A stretch of DNA of 64,000 nucleotides from Acidobacteriota bacterium (lineage in GTDB: Bacteria > Acidobacteriota > Terriglobia > Terriglobales > Acidobacteriaceae): NCBI GenBank assembly GCA_018268755.1, contig JAFDVW010000014.1:1-64000 (forward strand). The letters are read 5' to 3'. A model generated the notes under the pieces. The model worked only from the letters and a program-made list of their open reading frames with translations, searched no databases and had not been told where the DNA came from. Below, in pieces: positions 1 through 9,282 of this stretch; position 1 is the first letter of the stretch, and every line of letters begins with the position of its first letter. Both the position numbers and the translations under genes were made by a program.

Positions 1-1780
1 AGGCCACCACCAGCGGCGGCGACATCAGATAGTTGGCCCGCACTTCGGAGTTGATGCGGCCCTCAAAGTTGCGATTGCCCGAGAGCACCGAAGCCACGAC
101 CAGTTCTTTTTCGTCGATGGCCTGCGAGACCTCCACCGGCAGCGGCCCCGAGTTGCCGATGCAGGTGGTGCATCCGTAACCGACAATGTGGAACTTCAGC
201 TTTTCCAGATACGGCATGAGCTGCGCCTGCTCCAGATAATCACGCACCACCTTGGAGCCCGGGGCCAACGATGTTTTCACCCACGCGGGCACGCTCAGGC
301 CTTTTTCGACGGCCTTTTTCGCGAGCAGTCCCGCCGCCACCAGCACCGACGGGTTCGAGGTGTTGGTACAGGAAGTGATGGCTGCGATGACCACGCTGCC
401 GTGTTTGAGCGCGCCCCTCACCGTCTGCGGCGCGTGCTCTTCCGCCAGATGGTCGGCCACGCCGATGGCGGCCGGATTGCCGCCTTCCTGCTCCCAGCGC
501 ACCACCGGCTGGGTGGCAGAAGAAGTCGCGGCGGTTTTGCCGGGTGCGGCCGGGGCCGTGGTCTTGGCCGCCGATTTCGGCTTGATCAGCGAAGGCAGCG
601 CCTGGCGGAATGATTCGCCTGCGCTCGAAAGCACCACGCGGTCCTGCGGACGCTTGGGTCCGGCCATGCTCGGCTCGACCGTCGCCAGGTCGAGCGTCAG
701 CAGTTCGGAATATTCCGCCTCCGGAGTCTTTTCGTCATGAAACAGTCCCTGCTCGCGGCAGTAGGCTTCGACCAGCGCGATCTGCTCTTCACTGCGCCCG
801 GTGAGCCGCAGATACTTCAGCGACTCTTTGTCCACCGGGAAGATGCCGCACGTCGCGCCGTATTCGGGCGCCATGTTGGCGATGGTCGCGCGGTCGGCCA
901 GCGGCAGGTCCTGCAATCCGGGGCCGTAGTACTCGACAAATTTTCCCACCACCCCATGCTTGCGCAGCATCTCGGTGATGGTCAGCACCAGATCGGTGGC
1001 GGTTGCGCCTTCGCGCAACCGCCCGCTCAGCTTCACGCCCACTACCAGCGGGATCAGCATCGACACCGGCTGTCCCAGCATCGCCGCCTCGGCCTCAATT
1101 CCCCCCACACCCCATCCCAACACCCCCAGCCCATTCACCATGGTCGTGTGACTGTCGGTTCCCACGAGGGTGTCGGGGTAGGCGGTCTTTTTGCCGTTGG
1201 CTTCGTTGACGAAGACGACGCGGGCGAGGTACTCCAGGTTCACCTGGTGCACGATGCCGGTGTCGGGCGGGACGATGGCCAGATTGCGGAAGGCGTCCTG
1301 TCCCCAGCGGAGGAAGGCGTAGCGTTCTTTGTTGCGCTGGAACTCGAGTTCGGCATTGAGCTGGAAGGCTTGCGGGGTGCCGAATTCATCCACCTGCACG
1401 GAGTGGTCGATGACCAGCTCGACGGGCTGCAGGGGATTGATGCGCTTGGGATCGCCGCCCAGGTTCTTCATGGCATCGCGCATGGCGCCGAGATCGACGA
1501 CGCAGGGCACGCCGGTGAAATCCTGCAAGAGCACGCGGCTGGGAGTGAAGGCAATTTCCTTGTCCGGCCTGGATTTGCTGTTCCAGGCGGCCAGCGCGCG
1601 GATTTCCTGCGCGGTGACGTTGCGTCCGTCTTCGGTGCGCAGCAGGTTTTCCAGAAGAATGCGCAGGGAAAAGGGCAGGTGCTGGGTGGAAATGCCTTGC
1701 TTGTCGAGCGCGTCGAGGCGGTAGATTTCGTATTCTTTTCCGCCAACTTGCAGAGTGGACCGGCTGTTGAAGCTGTTCAT
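1..1780 (-). CDS. acnA: aconitate hydratase A, C-terminal end beyond window
   Basis: Aconitase of the AcnA/IRP1 type, which interconverts citrate and isocitrate in the TCA cycle using a [4Fe-4S] cluster. About 593 residues are present; the C-terminal swivel domain runs off the left edge. The three cluster cysteines are visible: one in SCTNTSNP (near residue 471) and two in [12 protein letters not shown] (near 538). The substrate-loop motif [22 protein letters not shown] is also recognisable. The start ATG at 1780 follows AGGAAGG with good spacing, and the protein begins [20 protein letters not shown], typical for the family. The cluster cysteines lie about 37 residues later than in E. coli AcnA, because an Ala/Thr-rich insert sits near residues 402-430. 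The identity is secure; the gene is truncated only by the window. Confidence 0.96.
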   Translation of the reverse strand, partial: MNSFNSRSTLQVGGKEYEIYRLDALDKQGISTQHLPFSLRILLENLLRTEDGRNVTAQEIRALAAWNSKSRPDKEIAFTPSRVLLQDFTGVPCVVDLGAMRDAMKNLGGDPKRINPLQPVELVIDHSVQVDEFGTPQAFQLNAELEFQRNKERYAFLRWGQDAFRNLAIVPPDTGIVHQVNLEYLARVVFVNEANGKKTAYPDTLVGTDSHTTMVNGLGVLGWGVGGIEAEAAMLGQPVSMLIPLVVGVKLSGRLREGATATDLVLTITEMLRKHGVVGKFVEYYGPGLQDLPLADRATIANMAPEYGATCGIFPVDKESLKYLRLTGRSEEQIALVEAYCREQGLFHDEKTPEAEYSELLTLDLATVEPSMAGPKRPQDRVVLSSAGESFRQALPSLIKPKSAAKTTAPAAPGKTAATSSATQPVVRWEQEGGNPAAIGVADHLAEEHAPQTVRGALKHGSVVIAAITSCTNTSNPSVLVAAGLLAKKAVEKGLSVPAWVKTSLAPGSKVVRDYLEQAQLMPYLEKLKFHIVGYGCTTCIGNSGPLPVEVSQAIDEKELVVASVLSGNRNFEGRINSEVRANYLMSPPLVVA

Positions 1781-1976
1781 GAAATGCCTTCCTAAGAAAA
1801 TGCAGCGCCCGCCAGAGTTCGGATGCGGCGCAGAATCCAACTTACTAGTTTAACTGGAATGGGCGAGGTTGCGTAGGGCGGGAGGTTCCAGCGCTGTTAG
1901 TTGTGAGGAAATAGCAGAGTTCCCACAACGGAAGCGGGTTTGGAATGGGAAGGGTTGGGTTGATTCGCTGAAGGCC

Positions 1977-2131
1977 GCGCGGACAAGAGTGTCCGCGCCA
2001 CAAAGTCAACCTGTGGCCAGGCTAAGGGACCTTGCTGCTCTTCACAGTCTGCCTGCCGAGCGGGCCTGGCCTGAGCGTAGCCGAAGGGCCCGCTCCCACA
2101 CAAGCACGCGGGCGGGGCGCCCGCGCCACAC
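1977..2131. repeat. two dispersed palindromic repeat copies
   Basis: Two members of the window-wide palindrome family occur between acnA and mntH. The first (1977-2005) reads GCGCGGACAAGAGTGTCCGC followed by GCCACA. The second (about 2108-2131) reads GCGGGCGGGGCGCCCGCGCC followed by ACAC. Between them lies a CCTGAGC...GTAGCCGAAGGG block, which is also seen near 17975, 21262, 57665 and 58685. No coding potential is seen in the 1781-2133 gap beyond these repeats. Confidence 0.75.
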
Positions 2132-2133
2132 TT

Positions 2134-3480
2134 TCAGCCGCGGATGGATTGGATCAGCAGCCAGGCATTCAGCACGGCGATGAGGATGGCAGTCACCCAG
2201 GCCAGGCTCTTCATCCAAAGCGGGCTCACGAATTCTCCCATCTTGCGTTTATCGCTGGTGAACAGGACCAACGGGAAGACGGCAAAGCTGAGCTGCACGC
2301 TGAGCACTACCTGGCTGAAGATCAGCAGCTTGGCGGTGCCGCTTTCCCCCCAGAACAGGGTCACAATCACGGCGGGCAGAATGGCGATGGCACGGGTAAT
2401 CAGGCGACGCAGCCAGGGGCGAAGCCGAATGTTGAGGAAGCCTTCCATCACGATCTGGCCGGCCAGGGTGCCGGTGAGAGTGGAGTTCTGGCCGGAGGCC
2501 AGCAGGGCCAGGGCAAAGATGGCGCTGGCGCCGGAGACACCGAGCAGCGGCGTCAGCAACTTGTAGGCGTCCTGAATTTCGGCCACTTCGGTCAGGCCGT
2601 TGCGATGGAAGGTAGCGGCGGAGACGATGAGGATGGCCGCATTCACGAACAACGCCAGAGTCAACGCGACCGTCGAGTCAATGGTGCAGAAGCGGATGGC
2701 TTCGCGCTTGCCGGCGGAGGTGCGCTCAAAACGGCGGGTCTGCACAATGGCGGAATGCAGATAAAGATTGTGCGGCATCACGGTCGCACCCAGGATGCCG
2801 ATGGCGATATAGAGCATGCCGGGGTCGCGGATGATTTGGGTCGAGGGGACAAAGAAGCCGTGCAAAATGCCGGCCATGCTGGGCCGGGCGAAGAAGACTT
2901 CCAGCGCGAAGCAGACGCCGATGGTGCCGATGAGGGCAATCACAAACGCCTCAATCAGCCGAAATCCTTTCTGCTGCAAGAAGAGAATTACCAGAACATC
3001 CAGCGCGGTCAGGCATACGCCCCAAACCAGCGGAATGTGGAACAGGAGGTTCAGCGCAATAGCGGAACCGATGACCTCGGCCAGATCGCAGGCGGCGATG
3101 GCGATTTCCGCCAGCACCCAAAAGACGATGGTGACGGGACGGCTGAAGTGGTCACGGCAGGCCTGCGCCAGATCGCGCCCGGTCACAATGCCCAGGCGCA
3201 AAGCCAGGCTTTGCAGCAGGACCGCCATCAGGTTCGACAGCATGATGACGGAGAGCAGCGTGTAGTTATATTTCGAGCCGCCGGCCAGGTCGGTGGCCCA
3301 GTTGCCCGGATCCATGTAGCCGACCGCCACCAGGAACCCGGGACCGGCAAAGGCCACCAGTTTGCCCAGGAATTTGGAGGACTTGGGCACGGGCATGCTG
3401 CTGTGGACTTCCGGCAAGCTGGGGTGTTCCCCCACGGAATGCCATCCGTGCTCCTTCACATTCATGGGTTCAGTAGCCAT
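2134..3480 (-). CDS. mntH: Nramp-family Mn2+/Fe2+ transporter
   Basis: Proton-coupled divalent metal importer of the Nramp/MntH family in the inner membrane. The protein is a run of about eleven hydrophobic helices. The metal-site motif [13 protein letters not shown] lies in the first membrane helix and [10 protein letters not shown] in the sixth; both are hallmarks of the family. I chose ATG 3480 ([12 protein letters not shown], about 448 residues) rather than the longer frame from 3534. A strong promoter (-35 TTAACT, 18-base spacer, -10 TATACT at 3526-3531) would start transcription near 3519, inside that longer frame. A near-palindrome overlaps the -35 region, and an MntR-type regulator is encoded just upstream on the same strand (3671-4327), so manganese-dependent repression is likely. 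No strong ribosome binding site is visible before ATG 3480. Confidence 0.93.
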   Translation of the reverse strand: MATEPMNVKEHGWHSVGEHPSLPEVHSSMPVPKSSKFLGKLVAFAGPGFLVAVGYMDPGNWATDLAGGSKYNYTLLSVIMLSNLMAVLLQSLALRLGIVTGRDLAQACRDHFSRPVTIVFWVLAEIAIAACDLAEVIGSAIALNLLFHIPLVWGVCLTALDVLVILFLQQKGFRLIEAFVIALIGTIGVCFALEVFFARPSMAGILHGFFVPSTQIIRDPGMLYIAIGILGATVMPHNLYLHSAIVQTRRFERTSAGKREAIRFCTIDSTVALTLALFVNAAILIVSAATFHRNGLTEVAEIQDAYKLLTPLLGVSGASAIFALALLASGQNSTLTGTLAGQIVMEGFLNIRLRPWLRRLITRAIAILPAVIVTLFWGESGTAKLLIFSQVVLSVQLSFAVFPLVLFTSDKRKMGEFVSPLWMKSLAWVTAILIAVLNAWLLIQSIRG

Positions 3481-3525
3481 AGGAAGCTTGCAGTGCTCGG
3501 ACCCCGAGTCGAGCGAATTAGCGTA

Positions 3526-3556
3526 AGTATACACATAAGGATAAACTATAGTTAAT
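3526..3556 (-). promoter_or_regulatory. mntH promoter with MntR-like operator
   Basis: On the minus strand a -35 hexamer TTAACT (3555-3550) is followed by 18 bases and a -10 TATACT (3531-3526). The -35 hexamer is part of a near-perfect palindrome, ATTAACTATAGTTTAT (3556-3541), with the core AACTATAGTT fully symmetric. The same layout occurs before the OprB-like porin (19487-19516). The architecture is seen directly; binding by the nearby MntR homologue is inferred. Confidence 0.72.
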
Positions 3557-3670
3557 TACTTTCGTACAATAAAATTAAGCACTTGGCGAGCCGGGAATTC
3601 CGCGGGAGGGCGAAGGGAGTTCTGGAATTCCGCTTTCCCGGAGCAGGGATTTAGAAGGAAGGCCGCAGAC

Positions 3671-4327
3671 TCAGCGGACGGGCTGGACCCAGACTCTTTC
3701 CGCGGCCGAACCGCCCAGGGCAATGGCGCCGGCACTGGTGGTCAGGGCGATGGTCTGATCGTAGTTGCGGCTGGTGACCTGCAATTTCGCGCCGGGACGG
3801 ATGCCGCGCCCATCCAGGAATTCCAGCAGGCGGCGGTCGCGCTCATAGATGCTGCTGACGGTGTAGGTCTTGCCCGCCTCGGACTGGGAGAGGAGGAGCA
3901 AGCCCCGCTGACGGCGGCTGGAGGGGCTTTCCAACTCACTGAAACTGCCGTGCGGGCAGGCGCCATCGCTGCCCAGACGGGCCAGCAGGCGCGCCTCAAA
4001 GTCGGGCGAGACGGCATGTTCCAGGCGTTCGGCTTCGTCGTGCACCTTGTACCACTCCATGCCGAAAATTTCGGCCAGCATGCGCTCGATGAGGTGGTGA
4101 CGCAGGATCAGCTTGCGGGCAATCTTACGGCCGGCCGGGGTCAGGCCGACCTTGCCTTCCTCCTGCACCCGCACCAGGCCGTCCTTTTTCAAACGCCGCA
4201 GGGCCATGGTCACGGCCGGGGGAGAGACGGACAGGCGATGGGCCAGGGTGGCGGAGATAACGGTCTCATCTTCACTCTCGGCCTCGAGGATGGCCTTGAG
4301 GTAGTCCTCTTTGGAGACGGTGATCAT
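3671..4327 (-). CDS. mntR: DtxR/MntR-family metal-dependent transcriptional regulator
   Basis: Metal-responsive repressor. The N-terminal winged helix (MITVSKEDYLKAILEAE..., with ISATLAHRLSVSPPAVTMALRRL as recognition helices, residues 1-65) is followed by a dimerisation/metal domain (LILRHHLIERMLAEIFGMEW..., with His and Glu ligands typical of DtxR) and a C-terminal FeoA/SH3-like domain (residues ~140-218). It is encoded just upstream of mntH on the same strand and divergent from purD, so manganese control of mntH is the simplest role. ATG 4327 gives the canonical N-terminus; longer frames add an untypical Pro-rich stretch. A TATAAT hexamer lies at 4342-4337, only nine bases before the ATG, and no ribosome binding site is visible, so the mRNA may be leaderless. 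Metal specificity (Mn rather than Fe) is inferred from the neighbour. Confidence 0.9.
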   Translation of the reverse strand: MITVSKEDYLKAILEAESEDETVISATLAHRLSVSPPAVTMALRRLKKDGLVRVQEEGKVGLTPAGRKIARKLILRHHLIERMLAEIFGMEWYKVHDEAERLEHAVSPDFEARLLARLGSDGACPHGSFSELESPSSRRQRGLLLLSQSEAGKTYTVSSIYERDRRLLEFLDGRGIRPGAKLQVTSRNYDQTIALTTSAGAIALGGSAAERVWVQPVR

Positions 4328-4489
4328 GCGAGGATGATTATAGGGCCAATTGGGCCGGGCGTGCCCGGCGAGAGGCCCAGGACGGCCGCAGATTCCTGAA
4401 GCCATTTCCCAAGGCCTTATGGCAAGAGGATCGACAGGGTAAGTATGCGCCTGGAATTGCTCTTGCAGGGGGGCGCGGGCCTACCAGGT

Positions 4490-4518
4490 TTGACATCAAT
4501 GCTCCGTACCCCTAACCT
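4490..4518 (+). promoter_or_regulatory. purD-purE promoter
   Basis: A consensus -35 TTGACA (4490-4495) is separated by 17 bases from TAACCT (4513-4518). Transcription would begin near 4525, leaving only about nine bases before the purD ATG at 4534. No ribosome binding site is seen in that interval. Confidence 0.6.
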
Positions 4519-4533
4519 TGTTTGTCTCAACCT

Positions 4534-5805
4534 ATGAAGGTCCTGGTCATCGGAAGTGGGGGGCGGGAGCACGCCCTGGTCTGGAAGCTGCGGCAATCGC
4601 CGCGAGTCACGAAGCTGTATTGCGCCCCCGGAAACGGCGGCATCGCGACCGAAGCCGAGTGCTTGCCGGTGGACGTCAAGAGCCTGGATTCGCTGCTGGC
4701 GCTGGCCAACCAGATCCAGCCGGACCTGACGGTGGTGGGCCCGGAATTGCCCCTGACCCTGGGCGTGGTGGATGAGTTCAGCAAGCGCGGCTGGCGGACG
4801 TTTGGCCCCAGCAAGGCCGCGGCGCAGCTGGAAGCCAGCAAAAGCTTCGCCAAGGAATTTCTGCAGCGGCACCACATCCCCACCGCGCACTATGCCATCT
4901 GTAATTCCCTGGACGAAGTGCGCGAGGCCCTGCCGCATTTCCACACGCCGGTGGTGGTGAAGGCCGATGGGTTGGCCGCGGGCAAGGGCGTGGTCATCTG
5001 CAAAAGCAAGGAAGAAGTCGTCACGGTCTCTTCCGAGATGTTGAGCGGCAAAATGCTGGGCGAAGCCGGTGCGCGGGTGGTGCTGGAGGAATTTCTGCAG
5101 GGCGAGGAGTTGTCCTTCCTGGTGGTGAGCGACGGCGAGCGGGTCGCTCCCCTGGTGGCGGCGCAGGACCACAAACGGGTGGGGGACGGCGATAGCGGCC
5201 CCAACACCGGCGGCATGGGCGCGTATTCGACCGCGACGATTCTCGATGACAAGATGCGGGACTGGCTGGTGGCCCACATTGCCAAGCCGGTGGTAGCGGG
5301 GATGAAGGCCGAGGGCACGGAGTTCAAAGGCGTGCTGTACTGCGGGTTGATGATGACGGCGCGGGGGCCGATGGTGCTGGAGTTCAACTGCCGCTTTGGC
5401 GACCCGGAGACGCAGCCCATCCTGATGCGGCTGGAAAGCGATCTGGTGGAGGCGCTGGAAGCTTCGGTAGACGGCCGGGTGAGCGAAGGCGATTTCAAGT
5501 GGTCGACCGATGCGGCGGTTTGCGTGGTGATGGCGGCCGGGGGATATCCCGGCACCTACGAGGCCGGGAAGAAGATCCTCGGCCTGGAAGAAGCCGGACT
5601 CCTGGAAGGCGTGAAGGTCTTTCATGCCGGCACGACGGCCCATGACGGAGCTTTCTATACTGCGGGCGGGCGGGTGCTGGGAGTGACGGCGCGGGGACCC
5701 GATATAAAGAGCGCGGTCGACCGCGCCTATGCGGCGGCGGCGAAAATTGGTTTTGACGGGGCGCACTATCGCAAAGACATTGCGCACCGGGCGTTCAAGA
5801 AATAA
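4534..5805 (+). CDS. purD: phosphoribosylamine--glycine ligase (GARS)
   Basis: ATP-grasp enzyme of de novo purine synthesis that joins glycine to 5-phosphoribosylamine. The N-terminal motif MKVLVIGSGGREHALVWKL, the ATP-grasp segment PVVVKADGLAAGKGV, the signature DHKRVGDGDSGPNTGGMGAYS and the metal-binding EFNCRFGDPETQ are all present in order. The length of about 423 residues is normal. The start is ATG 4534; an in-frame TTG at 4522 is less likely because the promoter places the transcript start near 4525. It is followed 55 bases later by purE on the same strand, forming a two-gene purine operon divergent from mntR. Confidence 0.97.
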   Translation: MKVLVIGSGGREHALVWKLRQSPRVTKLYCAPGNGGIATEAECLPVDVKSLDSLLALANQIQPDLTVVGPELPLTLGVVDEFSKRGWRTFGPSKAAAQLEASKSFAKEFLQRHHIPTAHYAICNSLDEVREALPHFHTPVVVKADGLAAGKGVVICKSKEEVVTVSSEMLSGKMLGEAGARVVLEEFLQGEELSFLVVSDGERVAPLVAAQDHKRVGDGDSGPNTGGMGAYSTATILDDKMRDWLVAHIAKPVVAGMKAEGTEFKGVLYCGLMMTARGPMVLEFNCRFGDPETQPILMRLESDLVEALEASVDGRVSEGDFKWSTDAAVCVVMAAGGYPGTYEAGKKILGLEEAGLLEGVKVFHAGTTAHDGAFYTAGGRVLGVTARGPDIKSAVDRAYAAAAKIGFDGAHYRKDIAHRAFKK

Positions 5806-5860
5806 CCAACGTCAGACCGAGTCAGGAACAAAAAATCCATATTGTGGGGAAAACATATTC

Positions 5861-6364
5861 ATGAGTAAGCCATTGGTTTCGATTGTGATGGGTAGCGACT
5901 CCGACCTCGAGATCATGCAGGAGGCGGGGAAAGCTTTGGAAGGTTTTGGCATTGCCTACGAGATTGATGTGACTTCGGCGCACCGCTCTCCGGACCGCAC
6001 GGCGGAATTCGCGCGCAAAGCGGCGGAGCGGGGCCTTCGTGTGATCATCGCGGGCGCGGGTGGCGCGGCCCACCTGGCGGGCGTGATTGCGGCGCATACC
6101 ACCCTGCCGGTGATCGGCGTGCCGGTTTCGGCGACCTCGCTGAACGGGCTGGACTCGCTGCTGGCGACGGTGCAGATGCCGGCCGGCATTCCGGTGGCGA
6201 CGGTGGCCATTGGCAAGCCGGGCGCAACCAATGCCGGCATCCTGGCGGCGCAGATTATCGGCGTGGCTGATGCGGGCGTGGCCCAGAAGCTGCTGGCGCA
6301 CAAAGAAAAGCTGGCCAAGGGCGTAGAAGAGAAGTCGAAGAAGCTGCAGGCTTCGTTGAAGTAG
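5861..6364 (+). CDS. purE: N5-carboxyaminoimidazole ribonucleotide mutase (class I PurE)
   Basis: Catalyses rearrangement of N5-CAIR to CAIR in purine biosynthesis. The sequence begins [20 protein letters not shown] with the glycine-rich nucleotide loop. It carries [13 protein letters not shown] and the loop [25 protein letters not shown] typical of class I PurE. About 167 residues, full length. ATG 5861 is preceded by GGGGA ten bases upstream. It lies 55 bases after purD and is probably cotranscribed. No purK is seen next to it. Confidence 0.96.
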   Translation: MSKPLVSIVMGSDSDLEIMQEAGKALEGFGIAYEIDVTSAHRSPDRTAEFARKAAERGLRVIIAGAGGAAHLAGVIAAHTTLPVIGVPVSATSLNGLDSLLATVQMPAGIPVATVAIGKPGATNAGILAAQIIGVADAGVAQKLLAHKEKLAKGVEEKSKKLQASLK

Positions 6365-6394
6365 AGTAGGGCAGTTCGTTAATAAGCCAAAATC

Positions 6395-6510
6395 CCAGAG
6401 TCTTAAAACGCAGAGGACGCCGAGGAATTCAGCGGCCTCTGCGTTTAGATTTTTGGGGGCTTTTAAGGAAATCTTAAAACGCAGAGAACACCTCTGCGAT
6501 TAGGATTCTT
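6395..6510. repeat. AAACGCAGAGG-type intergenic repeat
   Basis: The intergenic region holds tandem, partly palindromic pieces of AAACGCAGAGG / CCTCTGCGTTT. A related block (CTCTGCGTTT, CCGCAGATACCGCAAAG, CTCTGTGG) lies at 21085-21215. The inverted halves could fold as a transcript-end hairpin between the convergent purE and galU. Confidence 0.55.
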
Positions 6511-6520
6511 TGAAACCGTG

Positions 6521-7399
6521 CTAGAGCTTCAAGCCCTTCAGGTATTGACGCAGCGGCTCGCCGAGGTCAGAGCGTTTCAGGGCGAATTCCACGGTGGCTT
6601 TCAGGAAGCCGAGCTTGTCACCGGTATCGTGGCGCTTGCCGTCAAAGACAAAGCCGTAAATTTTTTCCTTCTTCAGCAGATTACGCAGGCCGTCGGTAAG
6701 TTGCAGTTCGCCCCCGGCGCCGGTCTGGGTGACGGACAAAGTTTCGAAGACCGCCGGAGTGAGCACGTAACGGCCGATGACCGCCAGGTTGGAGGGAGCC
6801 AGTTCCGGCTTGGGTTTCTCCACGAGGTCGGTGACTTCAAATAACCGTCCGTTGGTGCCGTCGACCGGCTTGCCCTTCAACACGCCGTAAGCGGAGATGG
6901 CGGCGCCCTCCACCACCTGAGTGGCCAGTACGGAGCACTGTTTTTCCTCAAATACATCGATCAGCTGCTTTAAGCAGGGCACGTCGGCATCAATGACGTC
7001 ATCGGCCAGCAGCACGGCGAACGGCTCGTTACCCACCAGCTCGCGCGCCATAAGCACGGCGTGGCCGAGGCCGAGCGCTTCTTTCTGGCGCACATAGGCC
7101 ACGTGGATCATGTCGGAGATGTTGCGGACGATCTTGAGCAGATCGGTTTTGCCGCGCTCCTCGAGCATCTTCTCCAGCTCGTAGCTGACGTCGAAGTGGT
7201 CTTCGATGGCCTGCTTGCCGCGGCCGGTGATGATGATGATCTGGTCGCAGCCCGCGCCGATGGCCTCTTCCACCCCATATTGGATGATGGGCTTATCCAC
7301 CAGGGGGAGCATTTCTTTGGGCTGGGCCTTGGTGGCGGGAAGAAAACGCGTGCCGAGGCCGGCCGCAGGAAACACCGCTTTGCGAACTTTCATCTTCAT
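6521..7399 (-). CDS. galU: UTP--glucose-1-phosphate uridylyltransferase
   Basis: Makes UDP-glucose from UTP and glucose-1-phosphate for envelope polysaccharides. The N-terminal nucleotidyltransferase signature KAVFPAAGLGTRFLPATKA, the KPIIQYGVEEA segment, the metal-binding region VLLADDVIDAD, and the catalytic stretch VTDLVEKPKPELAPSNLAVIGRY are all visible. Length is 292 residues, typical of bacterial GalU. ATG 7399 follows AAGGCGAG at a reasonable distance; an internal ATG at 7393 is possible. The gene is monocistronic, convergent with purE. Confidence 0.95.
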   Translation of the reverse strand: MKMKVRKAVFPAAGLGTRFLPATKAQPKEMLPLVDKPIIQYGVEEAIGAGCDQIIIITGRGKQAIEDHFDVSYELEKMLEERGKTDLLKIVRNISDMIHVAYVRQKEALGLGHAVLMARELVGNEPFAVLLADDVIDADVPCLKQLIDVFEEKQCSVLATQVVEGAAISAYGVLKGKPVDGTNGRLFEVTDLVEKPKPELAPSNLAVIGRYVLTPAVFETLSVTQTGAGGELQLTDGLRNLLKKEKIYGFVFDGKRHDTGDKLGFLKATVEFALKRSDLGEPLRQYLKGLKL

Positions 7400-7511
7400 A
7401 CAGGACTCGCCTTATCCAGATGCAATCAGTTTTGATTTTAGCCGTGGCCTTAGATGCAATGTTCACAAGAATCGGAAAATTTTTATTTTTCCGGTTACTA
7501 TCGTGCTGTTT

Positions 7512-9230
7512 TCACAGCGTGGGCCCATCGTCCCCCAACATGGCTTTGCGGATGATGCTCATGGGCACCGATCCCTGGCGCATAAATTCGTCGTGGAACT
7601 GGTGCAGGCTAAAGGCATCTCCCCGTTTACGGCGGTAGTCTTCGCGTAACTTGAGGATCTGGAGTTTCCCCAGCGTGTAGTACAGGTACGTGGGGTCGGA
7701 GGTGCCGCGGCGGGACTCTTCCTCCGCTACGGGCGCGACCTGATACCCCTGCTGAATGAAGAATTCGCGGGCCTGTTCCAGGGTCTTCTTGCCGGTGTGC
7801 ATTTCAATGCCGGCGATGAAGCGGGCATCGCGCAGCAGGGCGTCGATGATCTGGCCGAGGCGCAGTTTGGGGTCGCCATTGCCGTAGCCCTCATCGAGCA
7901 TCATCTGCTCGGTGTAGTGGGCCCAGCCTTCGGCGTTCGAGGTGCAATAGAAAAGTTTGCGCGTCTTGGAGGGCGCTTCCTGCACCCACAGAAACTGCAG
8001 GTAGTGGCCGGGATAGACTTCGTGAATTGCGGTGCTGATGATGGTGCCGCGATTGAAGCTCTGCATCCACTCTTCGATTTTGGCCGGCTTCCAGCGCGGG
8101 TCGGGTAAGGTGACGTTGAAGAGCGCCTCGGTGGCTTTGGTCTCATAAGCGCCGGGCGTATCCATAGAAGCGGTGGTGAGGGCACGCTCAAAGGGAGGCG
8201 TCTCTTCGACAATCGGCGGAACCTGCGAAGGGATGGTAACGATATCCTTCTGCGCAATGAATTGCGTCAGGCTGCCCAGCGTGTCGCGAAAGGTCTGCAG
8301 CAGCTTGCCGGGGGCAGGATGGTCCTTCTGCAGGCCGGCCAGGACCTGCTGTACGCTGCGCTTGGGATCGATTTGCGCGGCGACTTCCTTGAGCCGCTGT
8401 TGGTTGCGGTGAAGGTCGGCATATCCGATCGCGAGCAGCTTGTCGAGCGGGATGTCGACCATCTCGTCGTAAAGCAGCTTCTTGCGGAAGTTTTCCTCGC
8501 CGATGCGGAAATCGCCGTGAGAGATGGGGAGAAGGTCGTCTTCCAGGAAGTCTTCGTATTTCTGCAGGGCCACGACGACGGCATTGTTGCTGGCCTTAAA
8601 TTCCGCGAGCAGCTGGGGATCTTTGACTTCGGAGAACGCGGCGGGGACGTCTTTGCGGAAGAACGCGATGACGTCCGGCAGTTGTTGCAGGGCGACTTCG
8701 GTGTAGACGCGGGGTGGATCCTGCAGATTGTGGCGGGCGGCCGCGAACAAGGCCGGGATGGCTTTCTCGCGGGCGATGACGGAGCGCAAACGCTCGGCCT
8801 GGGGCGCGAAATTGCGGCGCATGATGACGAAGACGCTGTTGCTGGCGATGCCGGTGTAGCTGTCCGGGTCCTTGCGCCACATCTGGATGTTTTCCAGGTC
8901 GAGCAGGCGCGACTGGATGGCGCCGGTGAGGAAGTCGAAGTCCCCGGCGGCTGTGGCGGAGAACTGCGACTTGTCGAGTGCCTGGAATTTCTGCAGGAAC
9001 TGCTTCAGGCCGGCGGCCTCCGCCTGCAGGGAGACGGTGGAGAGGTCCTCGAGTTTGGCATCGTACTGATGAAAGCCGGCGGCGGTGCCTTCCGTAGGGT
9101 GATGCGTGAAATGGAAGTCGAAGAAGTCATCGACCAGTTTATCGAATGCGGGGGAAGGGGCGGGGGAGCCGAAACTAGCCTGGGTCCAAAGCATAACCAG
9201 TGCGAGAAGAAGGAAGCATGTGTATTTCAT
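7512..9230 (-). CDS. DUF885 family exported putative metalloprotease-like protein
   Basis: An exported protein of the DUF885 family, about 572 residues. The N-terminus MKYTCFLLLALVMLWTQASFG is a signal peptide. The long helical body ends in the family signature AIHEVYPGHYLQFLWVQ, an HExxH-like variant HEVYPGH, followed by a conserved ENAEGWAHYTEQM-like region (here SNAEGWAHYTEQMML). Families with this motif are thought to be metallo-hydrolases, but the substrate is unknown. Start ATG 9230 gives a clean signal peptide; a GTG frame from 9263 adds twelve untypical residues. The intergenic space to mfd is only about 50 bases, so cotranscription with mfd is possible. Confidence 0.85.
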   Translation of the reverse strand: MKYTCFLLLALVMLWTQASFGSPAPSPAFDKLVDDFFDFHFTHHPTEGTAAGFHQYDAKLEDLSTVSLQAEAAGLKQFLQKFQALDKSQFSATAAGDFDFLTGAIQSRLLDLENIQMWRKDPDSYTGIASNSVFVIMRRNFAPQAERLRSVIAREKAIPALFAAARHNLQDPPRVYTEVALQQLPDVIAFFRKDVPAAFSEVKDPQLLAEFKASNNAVVVALQKYEDFLEDDLLPISHGDFRIGEENFRKKLLYDEMVDIPLDKLLAIGYADLHRNQQRLKEVAAQIDPKRSVQQVLAGLQKDHPAPGKLLQTFRDTLGSLTQFIAQKDIVTIPSQVPPIVEETPPFERALTTASMDTPGAYETKATEALFNVTLPDPRWKPAKIEEWMQSFNRGTIISTAIHEVYPGHYLQFLWVQEAPSKTRKLFYCTSNAEGWAHYTEQMMLDEGYGNGDPKLRLGQIIDALLRDARFIAGIEMHTGKKTLEQAREFFIQQGYQVAPVAEEESRRGTSDPTYLYYTLGKLQILKLREDYRRKRGDAFSLHQFHDEFMRQGSVPMSIIRKAMLGDDGPTL

Positions 9231-9282
9231 GGGGTCAGCCGCCAAACGCCTCCAAGGTAACACAGCTGACGTGGCGCAGGGG

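Noticed and set aside
737..1795. 352-codon open frame on the plus strand
   Set aside because: Antisense to acnA, whose iron-sulfur motifs are clear on the minus strand.
2144..2566. 140-codon plus-strand frame near the mntH 3' end
   Set aside because: Fully antisense to mntH and lacks a binding site.
2032..3555. 507-codon open frame on the plus strand
   Set aside because: Antisense shadow of mntH; low-complexity Gln/His/Gly composition and no recognisable motif.
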